Under the pieces are notes generated by a model that worked only from the letters and a program-made list of their open reading frames with translations, did no database searches and was not told the origin of the DNA. A stretch of DNA of 64,000 nucleotides. Source: Trichuris trichiura. Lineage: Eukaryota; Nematoda; Enoplea; Trichinellida; Trichuridae. The first letter of the stretch is position 1. Each line of letters opens with the position of its first letter. The DNA lies in contig JBAJFE010000014.1 in NCBI GenBank assembly GCA_037903355.1, positions 3,968,001-4,032,000 of the forward strand, given 5' to 3'. Position numbers and translations under genes: made by a program. Shown here one piece after another: positions 36,001 to 47,100 of this stretch.

Positions 36001-38538
36001 CGTTCTTGAAGACGGGGTGCTTCTTAACGGGGCAATGGATTTTCATCACTACTTCATACGGTATGTTTTCTTGCCCATTGATCGGTTCTGAAATTAAACC
36101 GAAGCAAATGCCCTACCAACGGATGGATGAGCAATTATTAAGGAAAAATACAGAACAAGTACTTAAACAGTTCGAAGCTTTCGGGACTAACCTTGTCCCA
36201 TCGTCAGCGATGGTGGTAATGGTGGTGATGGGTTCTAACCATTACCGCCATCGCTGACGATGGGACAAGTTTAGTCCCGAAAGCTTCGAACTGTTTAAGT
36301 ACTTGTTCTGTATTTTTCCTTAATAATTGCTCATCTATCCGTTGGTAGGGCATTTGCTTCGGTTTAATTTCAGAACCGATCAATGGGCAAGAAAACATAC
36401 CGTATGAAGTAGTGATGAAAATAATAGTAGTAATAATAATAATAATAATAATAATAGCAGTCTTGGAAATCAGTTTTTGCAAAAGCTGTTATATATTTGC
36501 GCGATCATTTTTCATTGAGTTCTGCGCCACAGCGGCTAAAATTACTTTAATTGTAATGCATGCTACAGCAGACCAATTCGGAACGGGTCAGCCGAGCATA
36601 ACAATAAAATTAAAACAGTTTTAGTAACCCCGTTGGGTAAATCTTATGATGACCATTTAGCTGATGATGGAATCTGACGTGTTCTGAAACATTCAGTAAC
36701 ACATTGCTCGCTCGTAAACAATGGGATTATTGAAAAAGTTTTATTTTTATTGCTCAGAGCAAACTACAGTTGCAGCAGCAGCATCTTATGAGCTATACAT
36801 GTTGCTGCAAACGTATGTTTCTAAGACAGAAGGAGAGATATTTTATTCATAATTTTCAAAAGAAAGTTGTGTTCAGCACCTGTATGTTAATTGAAGTAAT
36901 GAAAGTAATCTTTCAGACAGTGAGAATCCTTGCGGGCAGTTTCCTTGCGGTGACAATGGGGACTGTGAAAACAAAAGAGGTAAAGCAAGCTGTCGATGCT
37001 TCCCCAGGTATGGTGGACCTGACTGCCAGACGAGTATGCCATACATTTCAATTTGCCTTTTAACTTTTTTTCACTATGAATACACTCAGCATATCAGCGC
37101 ATAATTATGTATTCTGAAGTGCGGAGTGTAAGCAATCCATTTTGTGCTAGAACAAGGTTGAGGTCTCCTAAGTTTTTTCATGACTGCCATGAAAAGCGCA
37201 TTATTGAAGGATGGAATACGATCCATAACCTTGAAGAACAAGCCGCATTGATCAGCATTGATTATGCCTTCTTCCTTGAAGCCACTGGCGAAATAACGAA
37301 GCTTTACGACGCTGTCTTCCAAGACCTCGACGGGAACTTCCTTAGATTCGTCGTTTAGGATTTTGTGGAAGATCTTATGACGGTACTAGAACTTCTCGAG
37401 CCAATCACTTGATGCTTGGAAACCTGTCAATCTGAGTTTGAGGGCGAACCTTCTCTCATTTTGCTGAATCATTGAGCCCGCCATGTGTGCATTAGCTGCT
37501 CTCATTTGCTTAAACCAACTTAACGCTGCTTCATTGAGTTGGTCGAATGAGGTTCTCCTCCTTTTCCGCCGCGCGTCTCCACTTTCCTTATCATATCTTT
37601 CCAAGTACTCACGTTTACGTCTCTGGGTGTTGCTAACGGTAGTCTGGCTGACATGAGACGGTTCCACTGTCTTCCCTTAACTGTTAGTTTCGAGAAAGCG
37701 GATAAGATGCACTTTTCCTTGAGCACCAACTCTCTCGATTCTTTCCGTTCAGCCATAGTGCAAACCGTAACCCGCTTGGTAGTTATTATAGCCGGAATAC
37801 TTTTACTCGTCAGGACAAGCTAAGGCCATCTCCCGCACAGACACAGCAAATCAAATTAATAGAATTGAGCCCAACACTAGCCAACTAAATCAAGTTGACC
37901 AGTGGCCAACTAACATAAAGCAAACTAGCATTGCGCCCATATGCCACGTCACGGTTAAAGCGGTCAACTTCCCGATTACGGATGGTCGACTTATAGAGGT
38001 TGTCCTTGCGCTTGTTAAGGCGCGGACCAACCAACTGGTTAACATAGTCGGTCAACTTCGGAACGTGGTCGACATAGAAAGGTTGTCAACTTTAGAGGTT
38101 CTACTGTATGTTCAAAAACAAAACTCTTTCCAATGCGGGTGCGCAGATGCATAGTTTAAGTACGGAATGCTCAGTCCGTAGAAACGTTTTATTGAGCGAA
38201 GCGTTCAGGAAGCCACTATTCCCGTCTTCAGCGCAAACATGAAAATTTTCTGACAGATATCTCTGAGTTCTCTGAGCGCATAGAGCGCATAATTCCCTGC
38301 GTTCTGCCATCATAAACCACGCAGTAAAGAACTACGTGACTATTCTATTGAGGTTAATTTTGTTGAGAGACAAACGTCATGTACCCTGAGTACTATTACG
38401 CGGCTGTTTTCAGAAGTGGCTTTAACTAGCGAAAAGAGGAAGAAAAATTCGGGAACCGGGAACAAAGTATTAGCAATACTGTGCTGCATTTTGTTAATTA
38501 TGGCTTTAGCGGGTCTAATGTACACTATAAACCAGCAG
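32273..38538 (+). CDS. Second EGF-type type I membrane protein gene (three exons seen)
   Basis: Exons 32273-33092, 36917-37033 and 38414-38538 join in phase 1 and phase 1. The product has an N-terminal signal peptide, a 250-residue Cys-rich ectodomain, one EGF-like domain and a transmembrane helix, and leaves the last exon in phase 0. That is the same order and phases as the end of the gene at 2767-26314, so a tandem duplication is likely. A cytoplasmic exon and stop were not found. Alternatively, the first exon could end at its own stop (TAG at 33140) and make a secreted protein; donor gtaatg at 33093 favours splicing. Confidence 0.65.
33093..36002. other. Intron of the second EGF-type gene, mostly featureless
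   Basis: Apart from a hammerhead-like core at 34468-34504, nothing firm is seen. An open frame at 35020-35229 (+) looks weakly secretory but has no ATG at its start and no splice support. Confidence 0.45.
34468..34504 (-). ncRNA. Isolated hammerhead-like core
   Basis: On the - strand: CTGATGA (complement of 34495-34501), a weak hairpin, CCCC then GAAAGC (complement of TTTC at 34474-34477). Helix II pairs poorly, so this is a decayed copy. Confidence 0.3.
36003..36420. repeat. Penelope-like fold-back repeat, right arm cut short
   Basis: The left arm is complete (from cttgaagacggggtgcttct). The right arm is its inverted copy up to gatgaaaata at 36420, where an (ATA)n run replaces the tip. Cores with N = C and helix GGGAC/GTCCC lie in both arms (CTGACGA 36254-36260, GAAA 36279-36282; left arm on the - strand). 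Confidence 0.75.
36418..36461. repeat. (ATA)n microsatellite
   Basis: Imperfect then perfect ATA/TAA units at the broken tip of the fold-back repeat. Confidence 0.9.
36917..37033 (+). CDS. EGF-like exon of the second gene
   Basis: Acceptor ctttcag, donor gtatgc; 117 nt, phase 1-1. Reads SENPCGQFPCGDNGDC through CRCFPRYGGPDC, a complete six-cysteine EGF module. Confidence 0.85.
37087..38106 (-). mobile_element. 5' part of a Tigger-type element
   Basis: The right end reads, on the - strand, CAGTAGAACCTCTAAAGTTG after a TA. This is the same terminal-repeat family as the MITE 12997-13182. The other terminus is missing, cut about 50 bp from the EGF exon. Confidence 0.65.
37093..37756 (-). pseudogene. 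Tigger transposase relic, N-terminal two thirds
   Basis: MAERKESRELVLKEKCILSA starts at 37756. After a frameshift, RTSFDQLNEAALSWFKQMRA, HMAGSMIQQNERRFALKLRL and QASSDWLEKF give the CENP-B-type second DNA-binding domain. After another shift, GIINADQCGLFFKVMDR holds the first DDE aspartate (NADE in intact copies, NADQ here). The rest is absent. Confidence 0.75.
38200..38234 (-). ncRNA. Diverged hammerhead-like core with a different paired stem
   Basis: On the - strand: CTGAAGA (complement of 38225-38231), C, GGGAA, loop TAGTGGC, TTCCT, GAAC. The stem sequence differs from all other copies yet pairs over five positions. Confidence 0.35.
38414..38538 (+). CDS. Transmembrane exon of the second EGF-type gene
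   Basis: Acceptor ttttcag, donor gtaatt; phase 1 in, phase 0 out, as in 21930-22051. Reads VALTSEKRKKNSGTGN, then VLAILCCILLIMALAGLMYT, INQQ: a single membrane helix after a basic linker. Confidence 0.75.
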
Positions 38539-38982
38539 GTAATTTAGACAAATTGCATATTTTCCTTGCATTTTGTTGAAAAAAACAAATGGCTATTTGT
38601 ACTAGACATAATAACATATTACCCAAGTCCGTTTTTGTTACCTGGACTTAAGGAGTACGTTTTGAAGTGTTGGAAGACGGGTAATCTAGAATGCTACACT
38701 TGCGTTCCCACCAGAAAAACAGCAGATTCTTTAATTGCGGTACAGAATACTAAGTTTATTAGTAAAAAACTATATTACCTTAATCGAAAGCACGTATGAA
38801 TATCTTCTGTTTAGTCAAATGTTATATTAAAGTAGACATAATGCTCTACAACACAGCAACAGACTGTTAGCTTGGATGGCCTAGAGGCTTGATTAAGTCG
38901 TATTTGCTTTACCATTGAATTGAATATTGCACTTTCACTTCTCTACAGAAAAATAACCATTTATTTTGAAAGCGGTTAACTA

Positions 38983-39331
38983 AGTATTCTTGCCCGTTGA
39001 TGGGTTCTGAAATTAAACCGAAGCAAATGCCCTACCAACGGATGGATGAGCAATTATTAAGGAAAAATACAGAACAAGTACTTAAACAGTTCGGAGCTTT
39101 CGGGACTAACCTTGTCCCGTCGTCAGCGATGGTGGTAAGCTTGAAAGCTCGAAAGCTCCGAACTGTTTAAGTACTTGTTCTGTATTTTTCCTTAATAATT
39201 GCTCATCCATCCGTTGGTAGGGCATTTGCTTCGGTTTAATTTCAGAACCCATCAACGGGCAAGAATACATACCGTATGAAGTAGAGATGAAAATCCATTG
39301 CCCCGTTAAGAAACACCCCATGTTCAAGAAG
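38983..39331. repeat. Penelope-like fold-back repeat, left arm partial
   Basis: The right arm (39149-39331) is complete; the left arm begins at agtattcttgcccgttg. The left-arm core on the - strand has CTGACGA (complement of 39120-39126), helix GGGAC/GTCCC and GAAA. The right-arm core is deleted at the centre. Confidence 0.7.
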
Positions 39332-40729
39332 CGGTTAACTAATCACATTTCAGTAGCTTAAACTTTACAATTTATTCAGATGATCAAGAATAAACAAGTT
39401 AAGCCTCTAAACAACAACGAGGCACAGAACGTTAAAAAATGAAATTACCTCAGAATAGCGTCAAGTCACTGGGTAGGTTAATTTGCGTAATGCCTGGCTT
39501 CCTCACACAACTAAATTTCAGATGACTAATGAAGGGCATTGCAATATTGAATTTTTCAAGCATCCTCAATTAAGAATGTGACAACAAAGAACTGCTTTGT
39601 TGCCTGAATAGATGAACGCTAGCTGCATACTATTTGCAGATGAAAGGTACACAACATCATGAAATGACGAGATTAGATAAAATAAAATGTACTTCACGAG
39701 ACGTTGCTGATAAGCGAGTCTGAACAACAATAAAAAAGTTGGTGAGTAGTTCCTTATTCACTTTGAAATGTATTTGTGGTAATGTTACTTGCTTTGATGC
39801 GAATGGTGAGTACCTAAGAGTAAGCAGAACATTGCGGTACCGCAAACGTGTGAATGTAAGGTTGAAAAACTTATATACTTGTTTTGCCTTCAACACAGCC
39901 ATTTGAGCCACCAGTTTTCCGTCAAATATGCTGAAAGTGACAAAAGCATGCTGATATAATAAATTTCCATGTTTAATGAGCCCTAAAAAAGTATAACTAA
40001 GTTACACCTACGCTCGCTTAACATGCTATTACACTAAGGCGGCAGTACACTTTCTGTGACATACAATCGCAGTTATCCAATCAGTCGAACGCTGAAGAAT
40101 AAAAGGCTAATTCATGGAGCACTTTCATTCCTTGAACGAAATAGTTTCTTCTGGATGATTACAAACGTTGTTTGCAATTAGAGAACAAACGCCCAGCAGA
40201 TCAAAAGGTGCCCGAATATCAGCAACAGCAGGATTACTGTCTGCTAGTAACTCAGTGAACAAAGTGTTTGAGATAAACATATTCCACTATGAGCGTTTAC
40301 CTTCTGTTTCTGAAGGTTGACAAAAGCGTGAGTCTCATTTCAAATGTTGAACATAGAAGCTTCAACATACTCGTTCTTACTGATCACTGCCATGTGTTGA
40401 TTAGAATTCAATCTTTAGTCATTGACGCTGCTTACAGCTAGCTGAATAAACCCTGTTTTTATGTGTTGGATATGGCTATGACTGCCCTAGTGAAGCATGC
40501 AGTTCTGAAGATGGAACTTCACTTTGAAAAAGTCAGTGTGCTATTCATTGACTTGGTTCGAAAATTGACTCCTCATGGATTCAGCGGTGAAAGGAATGAT
40601 TCACATCTTTTCGAACGTAACAGCAAAGCAGCCATAGCTATTTTGATATCCACCTGAGAAATTTGGTGGCAACTAGGAAGATAAAGAAGCATTAACTCTC
40701 TAAAAAAACTGTAAATAAAAGAACACCGC
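39332..40729. other. Non-coding stretch
   Basis: AT-rich; no exon or repeat supported. The open frame 40463-40657 has no homology I recognise. Confidence 0.4.
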
Positions 40730-40846
40730 GGAATTTTCATTATATCATTTTTACACCGCTGAAGACGGGTATCAGTTGACCCGAAAGCTCCGGAATATTA
40801 AAAATTTTTCAACGGGACAAGCTTTCCGTAAAAGAAACTTCACATG
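40730..40846 (+). repeat. Penelope-like terminal repeat, single arm
   Basis: Matches the right arm at 11605-11730 (cattatatcatttttacacc through gggacaagctttccgtaaaa). The core is CTGAAGA 40759-40765, helix GGGT/ACCC, GAAA 40783-40786. No opposite arm exists, so the core survives here without palindrome constraint. Confidence 0.7.
40759..40792 (+). ncRNA. Hammerhead-like core outside a palindrome
   Basis: CTGAAGA, C, GGGT, loop ATCAGTTG, ACCC, GAAA. All the core bases of the family are kept. Confidence 0.4.
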
Positions 40847-42123
40847 GAATTACAAGCATTACTTTTTTCATGAAAGACCACCTGGAAACGCTATTGTTTC
40901 TCGGAAATTGCAGCGTTAAGCGGTTCCTGTTTATTTCAGTTGTATAAACATGTTTAACTTTCTCCATTGCACCATAGTCTGAGTATGTACTGCCGTAGCC
41001 CAAGACTCAATGTCATCATATCATCGTTCGTTTCCTACGGAGAAAAATAACTTAAAGTTCTGAGTTTTTACGTGACAAAGGATAAGCAAGCGAGATGCAG
41101 CACCATCTTTGTGCCGCAATCGGTTCTTAAGCGAAAGGTTGGTGGCTTAATCCTATCCAGGGACGCGGTAAGAGTTTTTTACAAGCGCAGACTTTGGTAC
41201 ACTGATAAATCATTCATTACCAAAGCCTTTTTTTAATCCTAATGATTGCGCGTATACTTATCGTTCTTTTCATTGGCATAATGAAGACAGTGAATTTGCT
41301 AGTCCACTTGCGTAACAGCACATTTTACATTTTGCCGCTACAGTCAGCGCTCAGAATATCATACATCAGGCTAGCTTTAGTGTGTGTTCTTTGGCATTTG
41401 AATTTATGATATTACACATTATTACCAAAACTGAAGGCATGATGAGAGATACATTGGTAGTATGGGCATTTCTAGTTTCATCGAACAGTTTACTAATTTT
41501 GTGACAGAGCAATCTCCTTGCTTAATTTCTGTGACCTCTGGGTTACTGTTCTTTGTTGTCTTCCATTTCTGGAGTTCATCTCTCAGGTTTTTAAAGAAGT
41601 CCAAAGGCTCGTTGTAAGATGTCTTCTGCAGTGCATTGCTCAGTCACAGCAGCCGCCTTGCGCTGAACATCCCATTTCCCTTCCGTAGTTTCTATCCGTC
41701 GGTCCCGGTTTGCAGAAACCGCTCTGCTTTCCAATTCCAACTGGTGTAAACTGTGACATCTACTTTTGACCTTTTATGCAAATAAGCTTTCTGCTAGTGC
41801 TCGTTACAGTGGTTCCTCTTTGGATAGGCTATACCCACATGGCTGTTCAGGAGGTCCACGGAAGTTCTATGAAGTAGTCTTGACGTTATACTAACCTTCG
41901 TCTGACCCTGAAGTAATCACTCTGGTTCTAGAGCAGTAATTCTTAAAGGGGGATCATGTGTCGCCGGCCGTTTTTGAAATCCAGAGGGGCGCAAATCACT
42001 ACGGAACGATAGGCGACACTTTTAAACGAAAGCGGTGCATGCGCTCCCTGGGTCAACGTACTGAAAGATATAGGAAAGCATGGCTTCCGTTTCAGGTATT
42101 GTGGTTAATATGTTGGATTAAAC

Positions 42124-42379
42124 TTGTATGCTCGCTATGCTTACATCCATACTCTGCGAGCGGATTACCTCCTCGGTCCACCATTACAGCCAATGGGTGT
42201 ATGCCAAAGTGACCAATCAGAATGGAGGCAAATGCGCAGAAATCATGAAAGGCGCGTTCGCGGCCCTGAGCTTGAGAAACACTGCTTTAGAGTCACCGCA
42301 GGACTCCGGCTTCTTCATGGCAAACCGCAAGCTCGAGGTCGACGAATGGAGACAAGTTGCTTGTAATCTATCCTGCTAA
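42124..42379 (+). other. GC-rich island open in three + frames
   Basis: About 250 bp, richer in GC than its surroundings, with no stop in several frames. The most natural-looking frame reads QWVYAKVTNQNGGKCAEIMK and RKLEVDEWRQVACNLSC before TAA. No family is recognised. It could be a displaced exon, a gene fragment or chance. Confidence 0.25.
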
Positions 42380-42993
42380 TTCGCGTGGTACTCTAGGCAT
42401 TAGCTGCTTGATTTTCTTCTTCATAAGCGACCAGGCTCTCCAGGGGTAGGGATTTACTACTAAGCCATTAAAGTCTATCTAAAAAATCAATGTATGTTAG
42501 AATTTTATTGAAAGCTCTGTTGAACAGTAAGAGTTGTGTTTCATTAAACCATTCGAAAAGTTTGGCGACTTCCAATGCTCCATTGAATTCTTCAAGATAT
42601 TTATTCATATACCTTCTTTATTCTTTTCATTTTCTTTGTGGTCTTGAATTATTGTGCAAAGTCTAATTGCCACTGTCCAATTTGTTCATTCGACTAGTTA
42701 TTCTGTTGCCGACGTTTCTTTCATGTGTAGGACAGATCAACAGTTCATGATGGCAATCAGGTTTGACCAAAGTTCACTGAGTCCTACCCATTGGTCAAGG
42801 TTGCTTTATTTTCGGACAGTTCTTAAGTGGAGCGTTGTATTTACTGCGCAATGTAGTCTGAGTTATTGGCAAATTCCTGACACTTCTAATAAAACTCTTG
42901 TCTTCCATCAGAAAGGCGACTGAATCGCGAAAATTAGCTCGTAGCAGATTACGAAAAAGAATTTATCTAATTGCAACGTCAACGTCTTCACCG

Positions 42994-43028
42994 CTGAAGA
43001 CGGGTCAAGAATGGGCTCGAAAGCTCGG
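42994..43028 (+). ncRNA. Hammerhead-like core with wobble-paired stem
   Basis: CTGAAGA 42994-43000, C, GGGTC, loop AAGAATG, GGCTC, GAAA 43019-43022. The 3' strand of helix II has changed, but each position still pairs by Watson-Crick or G-U. Confidence 0.4.
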
Positions 43029-43326
43029 GATCAAAAAACTGGTCACAAGCAGATCCTACTGCAAACAATCTCTACCATGAAAAATAAGAAGCAGACCCAA
43101 GTAGACTCTTTTTTAGAAAGAACGATTAAAACATGAGAAAAGTGTACTAAATGCACTGACTTTGCATGATACTTAATGAATGACTGCACCGGGTTACAAA
43201 CATGTAGGAGATTCCTTAGGAAGACCTGTACTAAAAAATAAAGTACATTTGCGTGTTGCTATGCTCAACATAACCTCATACGTTGATTATCTCTCTATGT
43301 TGACCAGTTTGCTACATCCTTTAAAT

Positions 43327-43825
43327 CAGAGGTGAGAAACCTTTTTGCAGCCGCGGGCCGTTCAGACGTTTATAAGACCATTCGAGGGCTGTACAGAATA
43401 CTCAACCGAAATCATAGCCTGCTTTGTTTGCACGTATGTTCATTTAAGTCACTCCACGAACAAGGCGATAAGTCGAGATAAGAATAATACTTTGCGTCGG
43501 TAAGCGGCCAATGCTCCACGTTACTGGTGCGCACACTAGAGCTGCCTACTGCTCCCCTCTGAAGACTGACGACATCGGCTTTTCGACAGAGAGCTGACGG
43601 CAAGGCAGTCTTTCTAGCCAGCCTGATGCTCCCTGCTTGTTACGCAAGATTTATGTTACTACTAGGATTCATATACGATAAGTTTATCGTATTCTTAAAA
43701 AAATAAGCTCCTACAGCCACATTTCACAAAATCTACCACGCATGTGCGGTTGCCTCAGCGGGTGGAAGGGAATGCTTCGCAGGCTGAATGGAATGGTCTC
43801 GCAGGACGGACGTTCCCCACCCCCG
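43327..43825. mobile_element. Diverged hAT MITE, relative of 28905-29607
   Basis: Starts cagaggtgagaaacc and ends gttccccacccccg. Inner segments (catgtgcggttgcc, ccctgcttgttacgc, aagtttatcg) match the other copy in reverse orientation. Imperfect 8-bp repeats (ctttaaat / tcttaaat) flank it. It sits inside a Tigger-TIR remnant (ctctctatgttgaccag ... ggtcagcttaaagaggttc). Confidence 0.7.
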
Positions 43826-44176
43826 TCTTAAATGGTCAGCTTAAAGAGGTTCTACAACAGATTGTTCCTAAGAAATATGTACAGAGAAATTAAGTCGCAG
43901 TCACGTGGATGCAAATATAAATTTTAATTTATGCTTCACAGCTACGAGCAAATTTGAAACGATTTCAGTGTTAGGCAACTTGAGTTGCCATTAAGTTAAG
44001 GAAAAAAGCGCCAACAAGAACTGAGTTGGAGTTCTTGCTAAATTAGAACTACAGAGGGCAAACACCTATTCCTTGAGCACGTTTGCGGTGACGCGTGAAA
44101 AATACTGATATCAGACAGCTGACAAATGAAAGGGAAAGTGCATAAGAAATAATGAAATACAAAATACCCACTAGTC

Positions 44177-47100
44177 TTAATCATATTCTTTTTCAATCTG
44201 CTTTGCAATTGTGTTCATCTGAATATTCGATGTTCCTTCATATATCGCCCCTGCAAGCGTGTAAAGTCAAATAACAGCGCCTTAATGAAACTGTTGTTCC
44301 ACAAGCGTACCAATCTTGCAGTCCCTATAGTATTTTTCAACCGCATATTCTTTAATGAAACCATTTCCTCCTATCCATTCGACACACTTTGACGTTGTCT
44401 CCCCCGCAATTTGACTGCTATACAGTTTTGCCATTGCAGCCTCTTTGACAAAAGGAAGACCTGCTTCTTTTAGCCTAGCGGCGTTGTAAGTAAGAAGACG
44501 AGCAGCCTCCAGCCTCGTGCAAACTTCTGCCAATTGGTGTCGCATTCCCTGTGAAATGCTCATTTAGTTTTATTAAAAGAAAGAATACACCTACCTACCT
44601 GAAAATCGAATATCCGACGCCCAAATTGTTTCCGTTCCTTTAAGTAAGGTATCGTACGGTCAATGCATCCTTGAGATAAACCGATCATCTGAAAATTCAA
44701 GCAGTTACTATACTCAGTCGTCTAACTGGTTTATTCTTTTTACACAAACGAGTACAAGCAGAATTGTTGCGATAAAAGTTAGACTTTTACGTCACTGTTA
44801 CATCAACAAAATAATATTTTTTACCGACTGGCACTTTTGAAAACGACTGTGCACATCCTCAGGTGAGCACTACTTTCAAAGCTCGAGAGATTTCGCTTAC
44901 AATAGAAAAAGTGAATTGCTTTTGGTGGTAAGCCTGAAATTTTCATTGAAAACTAGATATGGGGTAACTTTTCATGCCTATTCTCATGTGAATCCTACAG
45001 AAATGATGCAAGGGTCACCCGCAAAAGTATGTAGAAGGGCAAAATTTTTTTCCGCTCGTGTTTCACGAAACACGCTATTTCGACATCTTGTATGCTCAAC
45101 TGATAAGTAAAGAATAGGTCTGTTCCGGCTGAAGCTGGAACTAGTGATGAGCAGGGAGTCCATCTGTACCTGCACATTATACCGTATAACGACACGTTGT
45201 TAGAGATTCTGTCGACTCAATAAACGCTCAGTCGGAAGCTGCGTTCTTGTTAGTCTCACAGTCAAATTCGAATTTTGTTGTGAACACATGGTCCTCCGGT
45301 TAGCCGGATCAGCGCTGTCTGATCTGTGATCGTTCCCTTGCAGTGAGCAAGTGAAATGACCGAATTGGAATCCTTGAAGCGCACCCGCAGTGGATTGCGG
45401 GCTCGTTTGAGCTTCATGGATCGGTCGATTCAGGAACTCTTACAAGACAGTGGTAAGCAGTTCGAAGTCTGCGCTGCCCTTACACAGATGGAAGCGTACT
45501 GGGCGAAACTGCAGGAAGTACAGGGTGCCATCGAGTCCTATGTAGAGGATGAGGGAGCCCTGGAAAAGGAAGTGGAAAACGCAATGGCGTTCGAAACCAC
45601 AGTCGTGGACCTTAGGGCTAAGGTGCAGCGTTATCTGCACGGGTCGCCGAAGACTACTGCAACTCCTGAAGTGAGTGCAGCAGGGCCCAACCTGCCGAAG
45701 TGGAATCTTCCAAAGTTCAGTGGAGACGTGTTGGAATTCAACTCATTCTGGGACCAGTTTGAGGCTGGTGTACATGGACGCAGCGATCTCAGCAACGTGG
45801 CAAAATTAGTGTACTTGAAATCAGCGCTCTGTGGCGAGGCTCTAGAGGCTGTCGACGGCTTTCATGTGACTAATGCAAATTATCCAGTTGTAGTGGAAAC
45901 GTTACGTGAGAGGTTTGGCAGAGAGAGCTTGGTAGTCGAAAGCCACATCCTGTCATTACTGAAGCTAACGAAGGAGGAAGAAGCGCATGGTAGTAGTACA
46001 CTTCGAGAGCTGTTTGATAAAATGAACCGCCATGTTCGAGCCCTGGAGGCAATCGGAAAGTCGGTGGAAAACAAGTTGACGGCAGAAGACATTTTGTTGG
46101 TATTGTTCAAGCAACTGTTACCACCTGCCGTGCGGAAAAGATGGGAGCAGAAGACCTTGACCTCTGCAGACAGCGAGAATGTCACGCTGAAGACATTGTT
46201 CGACTTCTTGCGAACGGAAGTTGACATAGAAGAATGCACGAAGCACCCCGCGCTTGTCAGTAAGACACGCACGCAGCGGACGCAGAAGAATTCCAACATG
46301 AAAAGGAATGACGGACAGTACAGCGCAGTTGCGCTTCAGGCGTCCACAAACAGGAACGGAAGCTGCCTCGTGTGCAGCGGAACGCACACAGTGCATACGT
46401 GCCCTACATTCTTGTCCATGTCCCCGACAAGACGATTACAAGTTTCAAGAAAAAACAGGTTATGTTTTGTGTGCTTGGAATTAGGTCATTTGGCAGCTGC
46501 ATGCAAGAGCCAAGACAGATGTTCGATAAAAGATTGCCCCAAATCGCATCACACACTTCTTCACGGAGAAGCGGATTGTAGCAGAGCGCAAGTTGGACTA
46601 TTGCGAAACCACCGAATGGAGAAAGTGTTCCTCCAGACAGCCAGAGCAAGAATCAGTGGTGGGAATGGGTCGAGTCTGGTGATCACATGCCTGTTCGATG
46701 CCGGGGCCCAACGCTCATTCATTCGAAAGGCTTTGGCAGACGACCTAGGATTAAGAGGTACAACAGAACGTGTAGCGATTCACACGTTCGGAAGTCACGT
46801 ATGTCGAATGGAGAAAACCCGAAGGGTCCGGTTTTCTTTACAGCCATTGGGCAGACAAGGGACAAGGCAATGGATGGAGGCATTGTGCCTGCCCCACCTC
46901 TGCCAACCGCTTGAAGCAAATCCCCCAATAAGCTCATCCTGGTCGCACCTACAAGACCTTACGTTGGCGGATCAGTTCCCCAGAGGAAAGACGATAGTGG
47001 ATGTCCTCATAGGATTGGACTATTATCATGCATTCATGTCCGGATTCACGAAAAATGGATCACCAAAGGAACCGGTCGCAGTCCAATCTTCGTTTGGATG

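Noticed and set aside
40463..40657. 64-codon + strand frame as a gene
   Set aside because: No homology recognised, no splice support and unremarkable codon use.
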